Shown: positions 1 to 13,194, counted from the stretch's first letter. The stretch: DNA of 64,000 nt from Paramacrobiotus metropolitanus (GCF_019649055.1 NW_026570317.1:496001-560000), one strand, 5' to 3'. Numbers and translations are program-made. Notes: generated from the letters alone by a model not told the origin.

Positions 1-766
1 TTACAGTTGATAGTGTAGAGCTGGGGAGGCGGCGTAACCTTTTCTGCCGAGACTCAGCACAAAGGATTTCACTAATAACTGTAACAAGAATTAGAAAAGT
101 GAAAATTAGGAAGCAGTAACAAACGCTTTATGGTAACCAACGGTTTTTGTAAACAACTAAATGAATAAAGAAAGAGATGTACAATCTAACCGTCGAATTA
201 TCAAAGAAAAATTGTCCCTGTAGATTTTGTTAGAGCAACGCACAGTTGCGCACTTGTATTAGTTGTATATAATTTCTACTGTGCCCATGGACAGTTAATA
301 AGGGGATAATTACCAATGGTCATAACATTTACAAGCTGCCTGAGTAGGTATTGTCCTCGTAACGAATAATGCAAGATCAGAAAAACCCATATTCCAGACC
401 AAAATCCATTAGTAGGGGCATTGTATAGATACCGTATCCGTCTACATGGGCGGCTGCAGCCTTCACCCTGACAATACTAATTTTCCGGATTTGCCGCAAG
501 CTATAATAATTATTTCCTACAAAGGTGCGTTTTAATAGAGAATAAAAACATCAGTCAACTGAGTAGGTATTCCTTCAGGCTGCAAACGGGTGCTCTAAAA
601 ATTGCAGTACTTCCTTCCACTTACCGGTTAGATTGCTACATTCTCCGAAAAATCCGTCTGTAAAACCAGTGCTGATTTTGAGAGTGCTGTGCAAATGATC
701 TTTAGAGACAGACTAAAATCTGATTGTTTTGAATGCTGTTAAAGTATTAGAGGAAGAAAGCGCGAA
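1..766. other. Upstream intergenic DNA, no gene seen
   Basis: No coding exon or recognisable repeat is visible. The stretch directly precedes the signal-peptide exon of the first M13 gene, so its right end probably includes that gene's promoter; no clear TATA element was identified. Confidence 0.4.
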
Positions 767-3700
767 ATGTTACTGTTGAATGTGATTAGATTTCTGTTTA
801 CTGCAGTTAGTGTGATACAAGCTAACGAGAGGCGTCAGTTATCAACCACCCTTTGCACGTCGGATCTTTGCAAACAAACGGGTATGTACGACTAGAACTG
901 CTGTTCAGCTGCAAAGGAGAAAAAAGAAACTTTGAACGAAAAAAGTGCTCGGGAACTACTTCGTGCAAATTTTTTTGCGTTGTACTGATTTTCGATGTAC
1001 GAGATATATTCCTTCTTGATTACTGTCGCTATCAGCCACTACGGACGTTAGGTAGGCTTTATCAGTTACATAGTTTATGATTTTTATAGCCCGTGAAATT
1101 GTCTCCAGCATGGATGAGAATGTTGATCCATGTGTGGATTTCTACGCTTACGCTTGCAACCGCTGGAACAGAAGCTCTGGTATGGCGAACGAAGCGCTCG
1201 TTCCCAAAATTTTCAGGCAACTACAAGGTGCGTGAGAGCACATGTGTGCTAAGAGATGTTCAATAAAGTTAAATCCTTGGTTCCTTTCGTTTGCTTCCTT
1301 TTGTGCTTAATGCAACATTGGTTTCCGTTATCAGTAGATCGATGAAAACTTAATTTAAAATTATTTGTGTACTTCGCATCTATGATGCACTGGGATACAG
1401 CATGGTTCCAGATATTCCGGTTACTGAACCATTGTTCTTATATAGGTATATTCTGTTCAAGCACAACGCCAATAAAAATACAGCTAATAAAAATAAATAT
1501 TTATTGGAATAATGCCGTGATTATTGCTGCCGGATTGATTTTAATCGGCTCTTTACATCAGTATACATGTTGCCGGTAATTCCGAGTTATAAAAAATGTT
1601 AAGCGTTGTAAAAAACAGCAGGTTATTACCAATGATACGTCCCATAAACGAACTACTCTAGCTATTCTTGATAGTACATTTCAGAATTCAAATCTTTCGA
1701 TGTGAACAACTTAGTGATCGATCCTCCAAATACTGGGCGAAATCAAAACTTCTTCGGATTTTCACTTCAAGAATTATTACCACGGCAGAACTTTTTCGAG
1801 TTTTTTGCAATAAAACAAAAGTTTAAGGACGCGAAAAATCGGTTCAGTAGAAATAAAGCCCTTGCAACTCATTTCATGTATGTATATCAAAAAGTCTGGA
1901 GCTGAGTAAGATTATTTTCCTTACGCCATTATTTCGGAATTTACATGTTAACAGCAACAGAAAATTATACTCTAAGCATGGCTGGAGTTGTGGGAATGGT
2001 ATTCTGTAGAATACCTGTATCTTATTTGAATTTTTTTTTTATTTAGAGCTGTTCGACAGTGGAAATTACACCAATCCCACGGAACAAAAAGCCATCGACA
2101 TATACAACCAGTGCATCAACCGCACACATGGTATTTGAAGATACTAGTAATTTATTTTTCATTCAAGCGCAGGCGCTTCCATTGCTAACAGTACAGAATG
2201 TTGACTAAAACGCATACAGTCAGCATGACGTAATACGTCATGGTTTTATCAACAGAAAAGCCATTCGACGACGGCAGTCTTGTGCGCGCTATTGATGACG
2301 TGCTTGATGGATGGTCGCTTTTAAACGACCACCGCAATGTGTCCTCTTTTCGCCTGGAGCATACACTCGTCCGTCTGCAGCAGAACGACATTCGGACCTT
2401 CAGCGATCTTACCGTATTAAGAAACGAATTTTCTATCAACGAGAATATCTTGTACTTTGCGACGCCCAGTCGCCTCTTTGGAAGGTGGAATTTGGAAGCA
2501 CTGGTTAACGCTCATAACAAGCCTACCGTTCGCAATGCGACTGCGCAACTGATGAATAAATGGACGCCGGTCGTGCGGCGCCTACTGATTGCGGCCAGTG
2601 CAAGCGTCCAGTGGTCAACAATTGAAAAGCGATTGGAGAAAGCTCTTACGTTGGATGCTATGCTGGCGGCGGTGCGTGCTGTATTTCGGAAACCAAGTTA
2701 ATGCAACCGCAATTTTTAATGATTTGTTCTTAACGTCGCTGTCTAAAAGGTTGTTCATCGTTTTCTTCGACCGTAACATTTCTCGCAAATAATCAGATAT
2801 TTTACATAACTTTTTTTAATTTTGACAGTTATATTTCTTTTATTTTAATTTCATGAAGGTTTTGTTCTATCTCTCTTTAATTTTTTCCATCTTTTAATTT
2901 GCCAGTATTGGAAAAATCTGGTGTCCTAGCTTCTGTTTCATTATTCTTACGTATTTCCTTAGTTGTTTTCGTTTCCTTTGTTTGTTTTCCAAAATATTTA
3001 TTTCGATGTTTTAGGGGCCAACAGAGGCGGTAGCCTATCGTAAGCGTTTGACCTTCGGAGATCTTACACGACCACCATTTCGTTCGCGTTTTCTAGCAAA
3101 CTTCTTGCCGCTGTTTAACGCCATGCTTAAAGCGTCTTCGGTGCATTTTCATGCCACAACTGCCACGCAGTTTGGAGCTCCGCTTCAGCTTGAATATCTT
3201 CTCAATCTTGATCAAACGATGGCGCAGCTGGAATGCGACGGGGAAGCGGGGTTGGCGACACTGGCTGATTGGCTGTGGTGGACTGCCTTCTATCACTTCC
3301 ACCTGGTATATCGAGGGACAGGAACCTGCGTGGGGTTGGTGAAAGCCACAATGCCGTTGGCCGTCTCAGGAATGTTCCTCAAGAAATATATACCGCGCGA
3401 AGCCGTTCAAAAGGTCAAGCGCATCCCTTTTCTGTTACGGAGCGAAAAATCTCAGAAAATGATTTGTGCATTTGTGAAGTCAACAGAAAAGCCAGAAAAA
3501 GAAATTTTAAGATAGTTAATGGTTCTTTCCGCCAACAGGCAAAAGTGCTGACATCCGAAATTGCAAACAGCGTGCGCGACGCGGTCTTACTCAAAACAAC
3601 CTGGATGGACCGGGCAACACAAGAAGCCGCTATGGATAGGCTGAAGCATACACTGCAAAATGTTGGGTATCCCGAGGAGTTTTTGGAGAACTGGAGGCTC

Positions 3701-5346
3701 ATCGATGACCTCTACGCAAAGGCAAGTCATTCTCTTCGCATTGCATGCATTAAAAAAACACTTTAGAGGGTGGGGTATTTTATGAAAGGAAGACTTCAGC
3801 ATGATCTTGTTTTGAAATAAGTTTCGAAAGCAGCGACACGTTCACTAAAAAAATATTATTGTAGCCGCTAGATAAAATGGTACCACTGAGTCTGATTGTA
3901 CGGAAAACGGCTCACTTGCTGCTTGATGTTCTGCATACCTCGTGCATGCCCGACACGGGGCGGGCAGTGGCCGCATCTAAAACTGGTGACATTTCATCTA
4001 GCGTCTACAGGAACGAAAGCGTTTCTAATGAGAAGTAGACTGACATAATTATTGTTGACTCTGTGCAAGTAAATACAACTGTCATGAAGCGCATAGAAGC
4101 GAGTGCTATCATGTTTGCAGGTTCAAGTAGGAAAGTCACTCTACGACACACTGCGCACTATCGATCAAAGCAATAGCTGGATTAACCTACAAAAGCTTTC
4201 CCGTACCAATGCCCGCAACGATCCGTTTTTTCCGACCGATCTGACCTCGATAAACGCTAAGGTGTACCCGGACAGCAATTATATTGGTATTCTGCTACCT
4301 GCTTTGCGTTTGTTTGTAATATTGCTGCCCTTAAACGACTATTACGGGTCCATAGTTAAAAGGCCATTTTGGACATTGTCGCTTATAAATTTATTTACAA
4401 TTTTTGCTTTGCATTCTGAATAAATATTTTTTGATTTGCATTCCACAGAATTTTTTTTTGTCTGCTGCAGTTCTTTATTTACAGTACTTTATGCTTTCGT
4501 TTTTGATTTGTACTTATTTATTCGTGTGTCTTGTATGCTAAGTCGATTGCCAAGCACATAATAATTAAAAGTGTCCGTGGTTCGCTTTGCAGTCATTCCG
4601 GCAGCACTCTTACAGCCACCCATGTTCTACGCTAACGATTTGGAAGTTCTTAATTACGCTCGCTTAGGTGCTGTCATTGGGCACGAATTCACCCATGTTT
4701 TTTGATATCCAAGGCAAGAAAGATTTCAAACTAGAAAATGTTTTTTACTCTAAATACATAATTACTGGTGCCTTGTTAGCGAAACAAATCGGTGAAGACG
4801 GGATGTTGTTTAACTGGTGGACGGATGCGGCTTGGAACGCTTATAATGCTACGAAGTACGCTTTAGTGGATTTCTACAACAGGATCAGCACGAAGAATGA
4901 TAACGTCGATGGACGACAAACTTTCATCGAGAACAATGCCGACAACGGCGGATATCGTGCTGCTTACTTGGTTAATGTTTTTATTATTTTTATCCTCGTA
5001 TATACTGCGCAAAGAGTCCAAAGACTGATTTTTCTGCAGGCCTTCCATAATTTTATGCGCCGCACGGGATACCGAATCAAACTGCCGGGATTAGAAAAAC
5101 TGAATGAGGAGCAACTGTTCTGGTTAACAGGGGCTCAGGTGACCTATTTTGGTAGTTAAAACGGGGCAAAGCTACAGCGGAGGTTCTTTTTAGACATGGT
5201 GCGCCGGTAGTGGAGCATCAGTCGACGCAATACACGCGCCCTTCCGATTCCGTGTGATGGGACCGTACAAGAATAGCGCGGAATTTGGTGCAGCATACAA
5301 CTGTCCGCTGGGATCTCCGATGAACCCGTGGATTAAGGCGTGGTAG
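767..5346 (+). pseudogene. M13 (neprilysin-like) zinc metallopeptidase, copy 1, frameshifted at the active site
   Basis: M13 enzymes are zinc endopeptidases that cut small peptides at the cell surface or outside the cell. Exons seen by reading frame and GT-AG borders: 767-881 (hydrophobic signal-type start), 1090-1227 (with the family's N-terminal signature VDPCVDFYAYACNRW), 2047-2130, 2256-2671, 3015-3413, 3539-3721, 4121-4286, one from 4593, about 4780-4970, and terminal exons to the stop at 5344-5346. The exon from 4593 carries GHEFTH, matching the HExxH zinc site, but a run of six T at 4698-4703 puts a TGA just after it. The third-ligand exon has ENNADNGGYRAAY, and the C-terminus has the family ending FRVMGPY...IKAW. 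The donor after exon 3539-3721 is GC rather than GT, and the donor at 3414 is GTCAAG where copy 2 has GTAAAA. Copy 2 at 55.5 kb has the same exon lengths (138, 84, 183, 166). I infer a recently damaged gene; a one-base assembly error is the alternative. Confidence 0.8.
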
Positions 5347-5855
5347 AGATGGCTTAAACTTTTAGATGGTTTAAACTTTTGGCAAAGAAATTCTTACTGT
5401 GCGAGATGAGAGGTGGCTTAATCAGGTAACATCTATAATCCAGCGAATGCTGCAGCGCATATACGAACGAGTCCAAGTTAAAACAGGAGCAAAATCAACT
5501 TGTTTCGCAGTAATATACCTCCTACAATTATCGGATAGCTAAGAACCGATAGCTAACTAGTGAATGGTAAGATGCCTAAATACTGATGAATCGGAAACTG
5601 CTGCTTAATCGCTGTTGTGTTCAGCTCAGCTGAAGGTGATGAATGCGCTACCGAGCCAATGCTAATGCTCCTCGTATTTTTCGCCAACAACGCACAACGA
5701 AATAAACAGAAACTACCGTACATGCACTTCTTCAAGATAATTTTTTATGTTCAAGCGTAAATGATTACAATTACAAACAAAACAGCCGGTATCGATGAAT
5801 ATCCCTAACAGGATGAAAAAGCGAATCTGCATCGTGCACGTAAATGCAGCGGTGG

Positions 5856-7779
5856 TCAGTGGGTCTTCGGTAGCTTGGCTCGTCCATCCTGGAAGAAGGC
5901 GACCTCCTTGTAGCACTGAGATTCGCAGGCCAACCACCAGTAATCGCGCTTCGCTATTCCATTCATGACGGAGCAATTATACAACTTTTCGTGGTTTTCG
6001 TCATAGGTTGCCGCTTTCATTACTGGGATATGATACCACAATCCCAGATGGTCCCTATCAGTCGCCCATGAAACTTTGCTCAAGGGGTCCATAACGCGCG
6101 CGCCTCCACGAACATGCCTCTCAACGCAGTCGAGGTCCTCTCGTTCCTTCAAAACCATGAAGGGATCGTCATAGCAAGGATGATCGTATGTGTACCAAAA
6201 TTCGCAGTATTGTCTTCCTACAAACAAATTGTCTAAGGTCAACAGCAAAAGGGTAATTTTTTGTTAATGATCTCGGGCTGAGCCAGTACGCGTCACTGTA
6301 AAAGTGGGAGCAGCGCAGTGCACACAGTCGCCCTGATGAAACAGTGTGGGTTCTCCAAAATCAAAATGTATTGCAAAGCAAATTAGCCTATAACTGTCGT
6401 TTTTCCGTTATATCGCCGTGTATTTCTGTCTGCTTGCAGCGGCGGTGTTATCTGCAGATACGTCCGTAGTGTTGGAATTTTGTAACCTGCCTAACAGCAT
6501 TATTTTTAGTATTATGCATGAGTGCAACTGCGGTTAATAACTACAACTGCCGGATTTCTCCACCACTGAATTACTGAATAAAGATTCGTCATGTAGTTGC
6601 TTCTCTAAGCGGCTGATATGTCAATAATATTGTTTATATCGTATTTTAGCATCCACCCGCTAAGCCATATAATGTATATGCTACGGTAAAAGCGTAGCGG
6701 GGCGCGCCCCGAGTATGGAGTTTGGCGTAACTCGTGAATTTGTTTATATCGCTATAACATTGCGTTAGAAATTACAGGAGAAGCTTGTAAAAACAGGATG
6801 ATGCTGAAATCTTGTTGTAGACCACGTGGTGTAAGATTTCTGATAATCAGCGAAATATGGCACTTGAAATCGACCTCAACACCTTAGTCCGTTTCTGGCT
6901 CACGGAAAAGCAGTTTTAAAAAAAGGTTAAAAATCAAATGCCGATGAATGAAAACATTGCCATAGAATTAAGTATTAGACTGCCAGACTAAACAGATTCA
7001 TTTTCAAATTAAACAGGGATCACATAATTACAAATTAGGCTTGCGTACGCAGCTGACACCCTCCAACTTCGACCATTGCCTACTCACAAATCAGTGCTAG
7101 TCACTACTAACTGATTCTAGAATTTAAATTAGGTCACGCAATAACGTATTTGGATTATTTACGAAAAAATAACTTCCCTGCAGACCTTATGCCACAGAAG
7201 TTTGCTTTGGATTATGGCAGTTCGTTCACATAGATGATATTATGTGGACAAAATGCGGATACTTTTGGATTTATTAAATAGATACTTGCCAGAAATGTGG
7301 CACGTCGGGCACGGCGTTGTCGTTGGTGTTGTCGTCGTCGTTGTTGTTGTTGTTGTTGTTGGGGTCGTTTCCGTAGTAAGTGCTCCCTCAAAGACTGCAG
7401 CGAGCTAAAAATTTCAACACCCACAACGCTTAGTGCTTTACTTCGGAAACTGTCAAGCGTAGGCAATTAAGATCGTAAGCAATTAGGGCAACCGTAAGCA
7501 AATTGAGATCAATATGAGTTATGATGACAGTGTATGGAAGTATTAGCCTTGTCCTGTATTTATCTGCCTATGTCAGCTTGATAAAAGGCTGCTTGCCACT
7601 AAGGAAAAATCTGCAAGGGAACTACAGACACATTCACTTACTTCGGGTGCAAGACTTGCAAAACTAGTTTTGTTTACGAAATATTCCTGCATCATACTAT
7701 AGTAAATATCTCCCGCAAACTGGGCGAACACGTTGTGCTGGAAAATGAGCAGGATCAGGCAAGTCATATAATTGAACAT
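5856..7779 (-). CDS. Secreted cysteine-rich 'RQYC' family protein, copy A
   Basis: The last exon (5856-6217) encodes about 120 residues starting GRQYC and containing HPCYDDPFMVLKERE and several paired cysteines, ending at the stop at 5856. The exon starts in phase 1 after a clean TTTGTAG acceptor. Upstream on the same strand are a threonine-rich linker ending PCPTCHISGKYLFNK (about 7264-7394) and a signal-peptide exon from the ATG at 7779 (MFNYMTCLILLIF...VFAQ). Equivalent pieces lie in the same order in copies B (39-40.7 kb) and C (62.2-63.9 kb). In copy A the signal exon and linker are separated and I could not confirm that they join in frame; middle exons were not resolved. Function unknown; probably an extracellular, disulfide-bonded protein. 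It lies tail to tail with M13 copy 1. Confidence 0.55.
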
Positions 7780-8209
7780 TATCGTTGCGTACCAGGTATC
7801 TTACTATGAACACAATAACAAAGTGTTAAAAACTTGCAAACTGGAACAGCTATAATCGCAAAAAGAAAATTCTACCTGTAAGTCCCTTTTTACCAACGAC
7901 GTTTACCAAGTTACAAGTTCTTTTGCAGATTTTGCTCGGAATTTGGGGATTTTGAGAGTGGCCGAGCAAAAATTGTTCCGGTTATATTATGTATACTCAG
8001 CGAATTAAGCACCTAGAGCAGTTCACGATTATTCAGCATGGTACGTGCTATTCTCGCTAGAACGGGGTGTGAGTAACTGCGTTTTGGAATTCTATCAGGG
8101 AATTCTAGCAGGCTTAGCATGCAAAACACTCCGAAATTAAAGCCAGTTTTCGACAAAAAAACGCTTGTGGCAGCACCCGTACCACTCAAACGATCACGCA
8201 TTGCCCACT

Positions 8210-10230
8210 CAGCGGCTTTAAACTAACGGGCTACGGACTGGAGTATGGTTTTTGTAAATTGGCTCAGTATGACAAGTTGGCGAGATAAACAAAATAGGAA
8301 AAATAATGAAGGCTTGTTCTTGCATAAAACACTTCGGTATTATTCAACAGCCGATCGCTATTACTAAAATTCATAAAACTTCAAACGATCAGTCACCCAG
8401 GCGGTTGAAGAAAAGATTTTAAAACTGGGAAACTGCACTTACTTCTGCTGGGCATTGCATGACCTAAATCTATAGTCATCATTATCAGAATTCATGATGA
8501 CCATAGATATAGGGCACTGCTAATATGAGCGCAGTTTTAATTATAGTGTTTTGCTTTTTTTATTTTGTTTGTTTTTCATATCTCCATTTGAATGCGCAAG
8601 CTTCGTTAGATCGGGATATCTACAATTCAAAAGCACAGCTGACGTAGTTGCCATCGTAATGAGTTTAGTCAGATAAGCGATGTTTCTACATTTGATAAAT
8701 ATCACTCGAAAGTACCATTTACTGCCCTGCCGCGCCAAGTTTGGACAGTTGCATAAAATAAATTCAGATAAATTCCCATACGGCATTTTATCTTTATATT
8801 TGTACTTTTCTGGCATAACTTTTTATTGCAAATCCAGTAGTGTTAAAGCTGTTGTCGTTCGACACGACAGTAATGAACCAGGAGGCGACTAAAGGGGCGG
8901 GTGGGGGTCATTTTTTGGCCGCTTATAACTGCAGCTATAAGAAATGCACCAATTCATATTTCTGCGTTTAAGTTTTCCAGAACTATTGCGTGACCCAAGG
9001 GGTGTCTTTTGTAGGTTAGCAGAAAATTCTGGCGCGATAGGTGCTCGAGGTCATCTCGCAGGAAGGTGCATCTTCCTTAGACTTGTATGTTAAAGAGCGC
9101 CTACAGAGATATGCTGTTGCCTAGAGCGCGCATCGCATTAGGCAGAATGTTTGTGCTTAGATGAAATGTAGGAAAGGCCCGTTAGAAAACCACGCTATCA
9201 GTTGGTAGTTCCTAACCTCCTCCAGTTTTAGAATTATTTTCGAACTACGAATGAGCTTGATTATTGGTCAGTAAGCAGTGCGATTATTGTGCTAAAAATT
9301 AAATTAAACAGCTAGCTCCCGTTCTCTGTACTTCAGCTTTTGGCATCGAAATAAAATTTTGGAAGATGCTGCAGATCAAGAGCTATCATGCAACAGATAC
9401 GTAAAAATTTTAGACTTCACTGGCGAAAGTAGAGGAAATTTTATGACTCTCCAAACTTGGCGCGGCAGGGCTGTAAGTAATTGTGCTAACATTATAAATT
9501 TATAATGTGCTTTACTTTTGTGAACTGTCTCTTTGTCTACGTTCATAAAAAGGAGATCACTAAGTTCTAAAAACAGAGCAGAATTCGCACACATCTTCAA
9601 TACTACCCTGGTCGGAAACTGCACCAATCACACAGTCATAATAAGGCAGTTGCTCGTTGTATTTGAATACAACGCCGTTGCTGTAACTTGCTTTAGAAAA
9701 CGCTTCTGGACTTTCTTGAATTTATCCCCGAGCAAAATAGATATGTCTAGGTCAAATAAATATTTTTTAGATCACAACCATTACATGTAAATTATGTAAT
9801 CATATGGGGAGTAGTTGTCAACTTGGCAATAACATAGCACTTGAAAAATGCACAAGCTGCAAATGCCACGCTATAGCACGCTGGAAAGCATACGCGAAAT
9901 TTAGGAAAATTTGCAGTCAGGAACTTCAAACGGCTATCATACTCGATGCTTTTTATCGCTATACCCATCTTGTACCTGCTTTCCAAATAGTTAGGAAGAC
10001 AGGCTGCGATGCGTTGCGCTGCTTGCAGAATCAGCATTCTGACTGACCATCTGACACGATGATCCGGGTCTCGAACATAATTACCTAACCCAAGTAGAGC
10101 GTTAAACGAAACTGTGTGTTTACTGCTCATGCTACTCCCCGTTTTGCACTGTATGTAATTTGCTACAGATAGGATCCTGGTGCTAATACTGCTGTAGCGT
10201 TGCTACGTAGTAACGTTTTAACTGAAAAAT
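8210..10230. other. Gene-poor DNA between copy A and the cysteine-rich gene D
   Basis: The part just upstream of copy A (about 7980-8250) resembles sequence upstream of copy B (about 40940-41200), sharing a stretch around TTCAGCATGGTACGTGC / TTCAGCATGGTACCGGC, so the duplicated unit includes flanking DNA. Beyond that I see only short open frames without conserved features. A 112-codon minus-strand frame at 9792-10130 begins with a good ATG but has no recognisable motif. Confidence 0.4.
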
Positions 10231-10400
10231 GTCCACAGTTCTAACTTGTATCAAGCCGTTGTTTTCGTTTTAAACAGCCAGCTGCTATTAAGCGAGGTAG
10301 CTGCAGATTCTGGCGATCCAACCGTTTTCGCCTTTTTAGTGATTGGAACTCGTGAGACTCAAATCGCTGCTTACTCATGCATTTTATTAGGCAGTAGTTA

Positions 10401-10423
10401 GTACCAGACTTTGCCCATCTTTC
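10401..10423 (+). repeat. hAT left terminal inverted repeat
   Basis: Matches the inverted right end at 34172-34193 with a handful of mismatches; directly outside is GTAGTTA, repeated outside the right end. Confidence 0.6.
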
Positions 10424-10592
10424 AGGTGAGGTGAAAATTTTTCCCATTTTTCCCAGCCCACCTCATCTTTTAGAGGGGAATGAAAATGAGATGGGACAGA
10501 GCCACAGATGAGGTGAGATGGGCTGAAATTTCCAGAAATGGGATGAAAATTTTTTACCGAAATGGGCTGAAAATGGGCTGAGAAGCCTGGGT
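10424..10592. repeat. hAT left subterminal repeats
   Basis: Dense copies of GGTGAGGTGA, GATGAGGTGAGATGGGCTGA and AATGGGCTGAAAATGGGCTGA-like words in both orientations. Similar words recur inside the right end (34060-34170). Subterminal repeat clusters are typical transposase-binding sites of hAT elements. The rest to 11017 is the 5' region of the transposase gene with nothing else recognised. Confidence 0.6.
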
Positions 10593-11741
10593 GTAAAATA
10601 AAATTATAATTATCAAATTACAATTATCTTACTTCCGGCGCAAGAAATGTGTTTGCCACAATTCCAATTCCAGTGCAGAAACGCTTAATAAATCCACTCA
10701 ATCAAGACTGCAATCACATTGATATGCAATAGTACACTGATGTTTTGTAAGACCGCTCAAAGAAGCTGTTCCATTGGCACTGGCATTGTAGCAGCAGACA
10801 GCAGGACTGAGTTCGCGTACTTCTACTTACAATTCAATATGAAAATGCAAAGAACCTTAGAGTCTGTAGAGTGATTTCTTAGTTTTTTAGATCTCGTGCT
10901 AAGTATTGTAGTCGTGAATACTCATCTGGAAACGAAATGATTGTTCTTATTTAAATGCGCAATTTTAAAACTTTCGCCAGCCACTGTCTCTTCCCGTGAT
11001 CATCTGGCAGAACGAATATGTCCAAAACGGTGGACACTGTGGAACTGCTCAGCTCCGATGATGAAGGAGACCCGAAGAAATCTGCCACTTCCAAAAAATC
11101 AAATCCCCTTGCTGATACCATATCACCGAAGTTGTTCTACTTGCATCTGTACGAAGCCCATTCGTCAATGAAAGAAACAAGAAATTTGCGAACAGGGCAG
11201 CTGCACAGCGCGAAATGCAAGTTTTGCAAGAAGGCCAATGGAAAAACCGTCAAAGATTTCGAATCGTACGGAAAATTCAGGATTCACGTTGTTACTCATC
11301 ACGGGAGAGAACCAGTAAGCCCTTAAGCATTTTTGTGTTTGGTGATTCTCCATACAAGTTTTAGGCATACGTATTTTTGCGCTAGTACTTAGTACTTACT
11401 GTGTTGCTGTTGTTTGTAGTTGTATGATGTTCACTGCTTACTTGTTAGTGCTTACATTTTGCTTTACCTTAGTAAAGTATACTTACACTAACCCTTGTAA
11501 AACACTTTAAATAATGTACCTCTCGTGCTAATTACTAATTGTATGTTGAAAGAATATAACTACTTCAACGGCTTGTTGTAGGCAGTGGAAGACTTCATCG
11601 CTACTCACGGAAAATCGACCTCCGCGTTATTGCAGCCAGAGATTGACAGTCTTAAGTGCGTAGAAAAGAAAGTGACTCCGTACAGTAACGAGCATCGCCA
11701 GCAGAGGCTTCTGCATGAATGCGTCGCGGATTGCCTGTTTT

Positions 11742-11927
11742 AGTAGTCACGGTTTACACCCTGGGGTATTAAACAAATAAATCGTAAAACCATTTTGAAA
11801 GGGACCAGGGAGGAGGTCAAAGTCGTAAAAATTCCTTAAGTAAACAAACAATTTGATAGGGAACAGGGAGAACCACAACACAGCTGTGCAAACACACCTG
11901 TGTCCGTACATTCCGCATTTTATGGCC
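11742..11927 (+). repeat. Maverick left terminal inverted repeat
   Basis: Begins AGTAGTCACGGTTTACACCC and ends ATTTTATGGCC. Inverted copy at 31415-31600; the only difference found is CCGTAC here against CCATAC there. The 5' AGT start fits Polinton termini. From 11928 to 12162 no gene is seen. Confidence 0.95.
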
Positions 11928-12162
11928 ATTTTATTACACTTTCGCATGTCGTAACACAAAAATCAGGGAAGAGCAAGCTATCATTTTCACAGCGGCAAAA
12001 GAAGATCAGAGAACAGTAAAAAAACTGTATAAAACTAACAAATCACATTTGCGTATGGCAAGCTGCAGAACAAAAAACCAAATACTGACTATCATTTGGT
12101 CATAGTTGAGATTCTATAAAAAAGTAAAAATCTGTACACAATTTCTTTTCATAAAGAAAAAT

Positions 12163-12888
12163 CTACAGTTCTGACACCTCTGAAACGGTATCATTGCGCA
12201 AACCCATCTCGATGCCATCATCTGGTGCTTTCAGACGCAGTCGGGCTGGTCCGTTCTTTTTGGCACACTTCTTGCAAATGAAACAGACAAAAGCGGTGAT
12301 AGTTCCACAACCTGCTACGGCACCAACGATTGCATAGAGAATATTCATTCCGCTCATCTCACCGTCCTCGTCCACAATGGCGCTCGTCTCCGTGCCTTTA
12401 TCCACAGTGGTGCTCGGCTCCGACGGCAAGGCACTCGCAGAAGATTCACCAGTCCCAGTGGTGATGTATGGGGCAATCGTAGTCGGCAGAGTCGACAGAA
12501 AACTAGTGGTAGACGGGGTGCCAGCGCCGCAAATAGAAATAACCCGAAACTTCACGAACGGTGGCGGGGAAATACACTCAGCGACGGGGTTTCCAGATAA
12601 ATCAACGGACACGAGATTAGGGTAGTACACCGACAGTCCGTAGTAGGGAACGACGCGAACGGAATTCCCACTGAAGGCAATGTGGCGGATCCATGACTTC
12701 GGTTCGGTGGGATACGGGATCGCGGCGAGATCTTTGCCTGCGCAGTTGACGGTGCCAATATCATACTTGCACTGGCACTTACCATAGCACGATATCCACT
12801 TTCCACTTTCTACACCGCTACACACCCATAGAAAAACAAAAACAACAGTAACGAAAACCATGTTGGATGAAAACTCAAACGTAAACAT
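12163..12888 (-). CDS. Type I membrane protein with LRR-like ectodomain (Maverick cargo)
   Basis: 241 residues. Residues 10-27 form a hydrophobic signal peptide (MVFVTVVFVFLWVCSG), and Met10 could also be the start. A cysteine cluster C34-x3-C38-x-C40-x8-C49 matches an LRR N-terminal cap. Residues about 66-105 look like leucine-rich repeats (IRHIAFSGNSVRVV, NLVSVDLSGNPVAEC), with C105 and C120 possibly closing a C-terminal cap. A Ser/Thr/Pro-rich stalk (123-172) looks O-glycosylated. A transmembrane helix (about 183-206) is followed by a basic cytoplasmic tail with CKKCAKK. It is the first gene inside the left TIR and transcribed toward it. Not a core Polinton gene; I infer host-derived cargo, possibly a surface or virion-membrane protein. 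Function unproven. Confidence 0.8.
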   Translation of the reverse strand: MFTFEFSSNMVFVTVVFVFLWVCSGVESGKWISCYGKCQCKYDIGTVNCAGKDLAAIPYPTEPKSWIRHIAFSGNSVRVVPYYGLSVYYPNLVSVDLSGNPVAECISPPPFVKFRVISICGAGTPSTTSFLSTLPTTIAPYITTGTGESSASALPSEPSTTVDKGTETSAIVDEDGEMSGMNILYAIVGAVAGCGTITAFVCFICKKCAKKNGPARLRLKAPDDGIEMGLRNDTVSEVSEL

Positions 12889-13051
12889 AGAAAAAAGGCT
12901 AAAACCAACAACACTAGTATAACAAACTGGCAGTACCGAGTTCAGACTTCACTCAGTCAGCGCACGTGCACGGTTAAAGCCGGAAATGCATTTCTCGCAT
13001 GGTACTGCTGTCTAGAGGTGGCCACTATACGTCTCCCGTCATAATACACTG

Positions 13052-13142
13052 GTGGAGTCAAAAGTGGAGTCAAATGTTAATGTGGCGCAGAAAACTCCGA
13101 TTTCACACCAGATTTGATGTGGAGTCAAAAGTGGAGTCAAAA
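13052..13142 (+). repeat. GTGGAGTCAAAA repeats, left-arm cluster
   Basis: Four copies in two adjacent pairs: 13052-13063, 13064-13074 (one A shorter), 13119-13130 and 13131-13142. The same word recurs in two introns of the element (24744-24770 and 29832-29926). Confidence 0.9.
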
Positions 13143-13194
13143 CACGACTGCTATAAGGACTATAATGAGTGTGCTGTGTGATGTGTTTTTCCGT

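Noticed and set aside
9792-10130. 112-codon minus frame and a 9-bp inverted GGGGAGTAG near its ends (9806 and 10125)
   Set aside because: No conserved motif, and the inverted match is too short to support a transposon.
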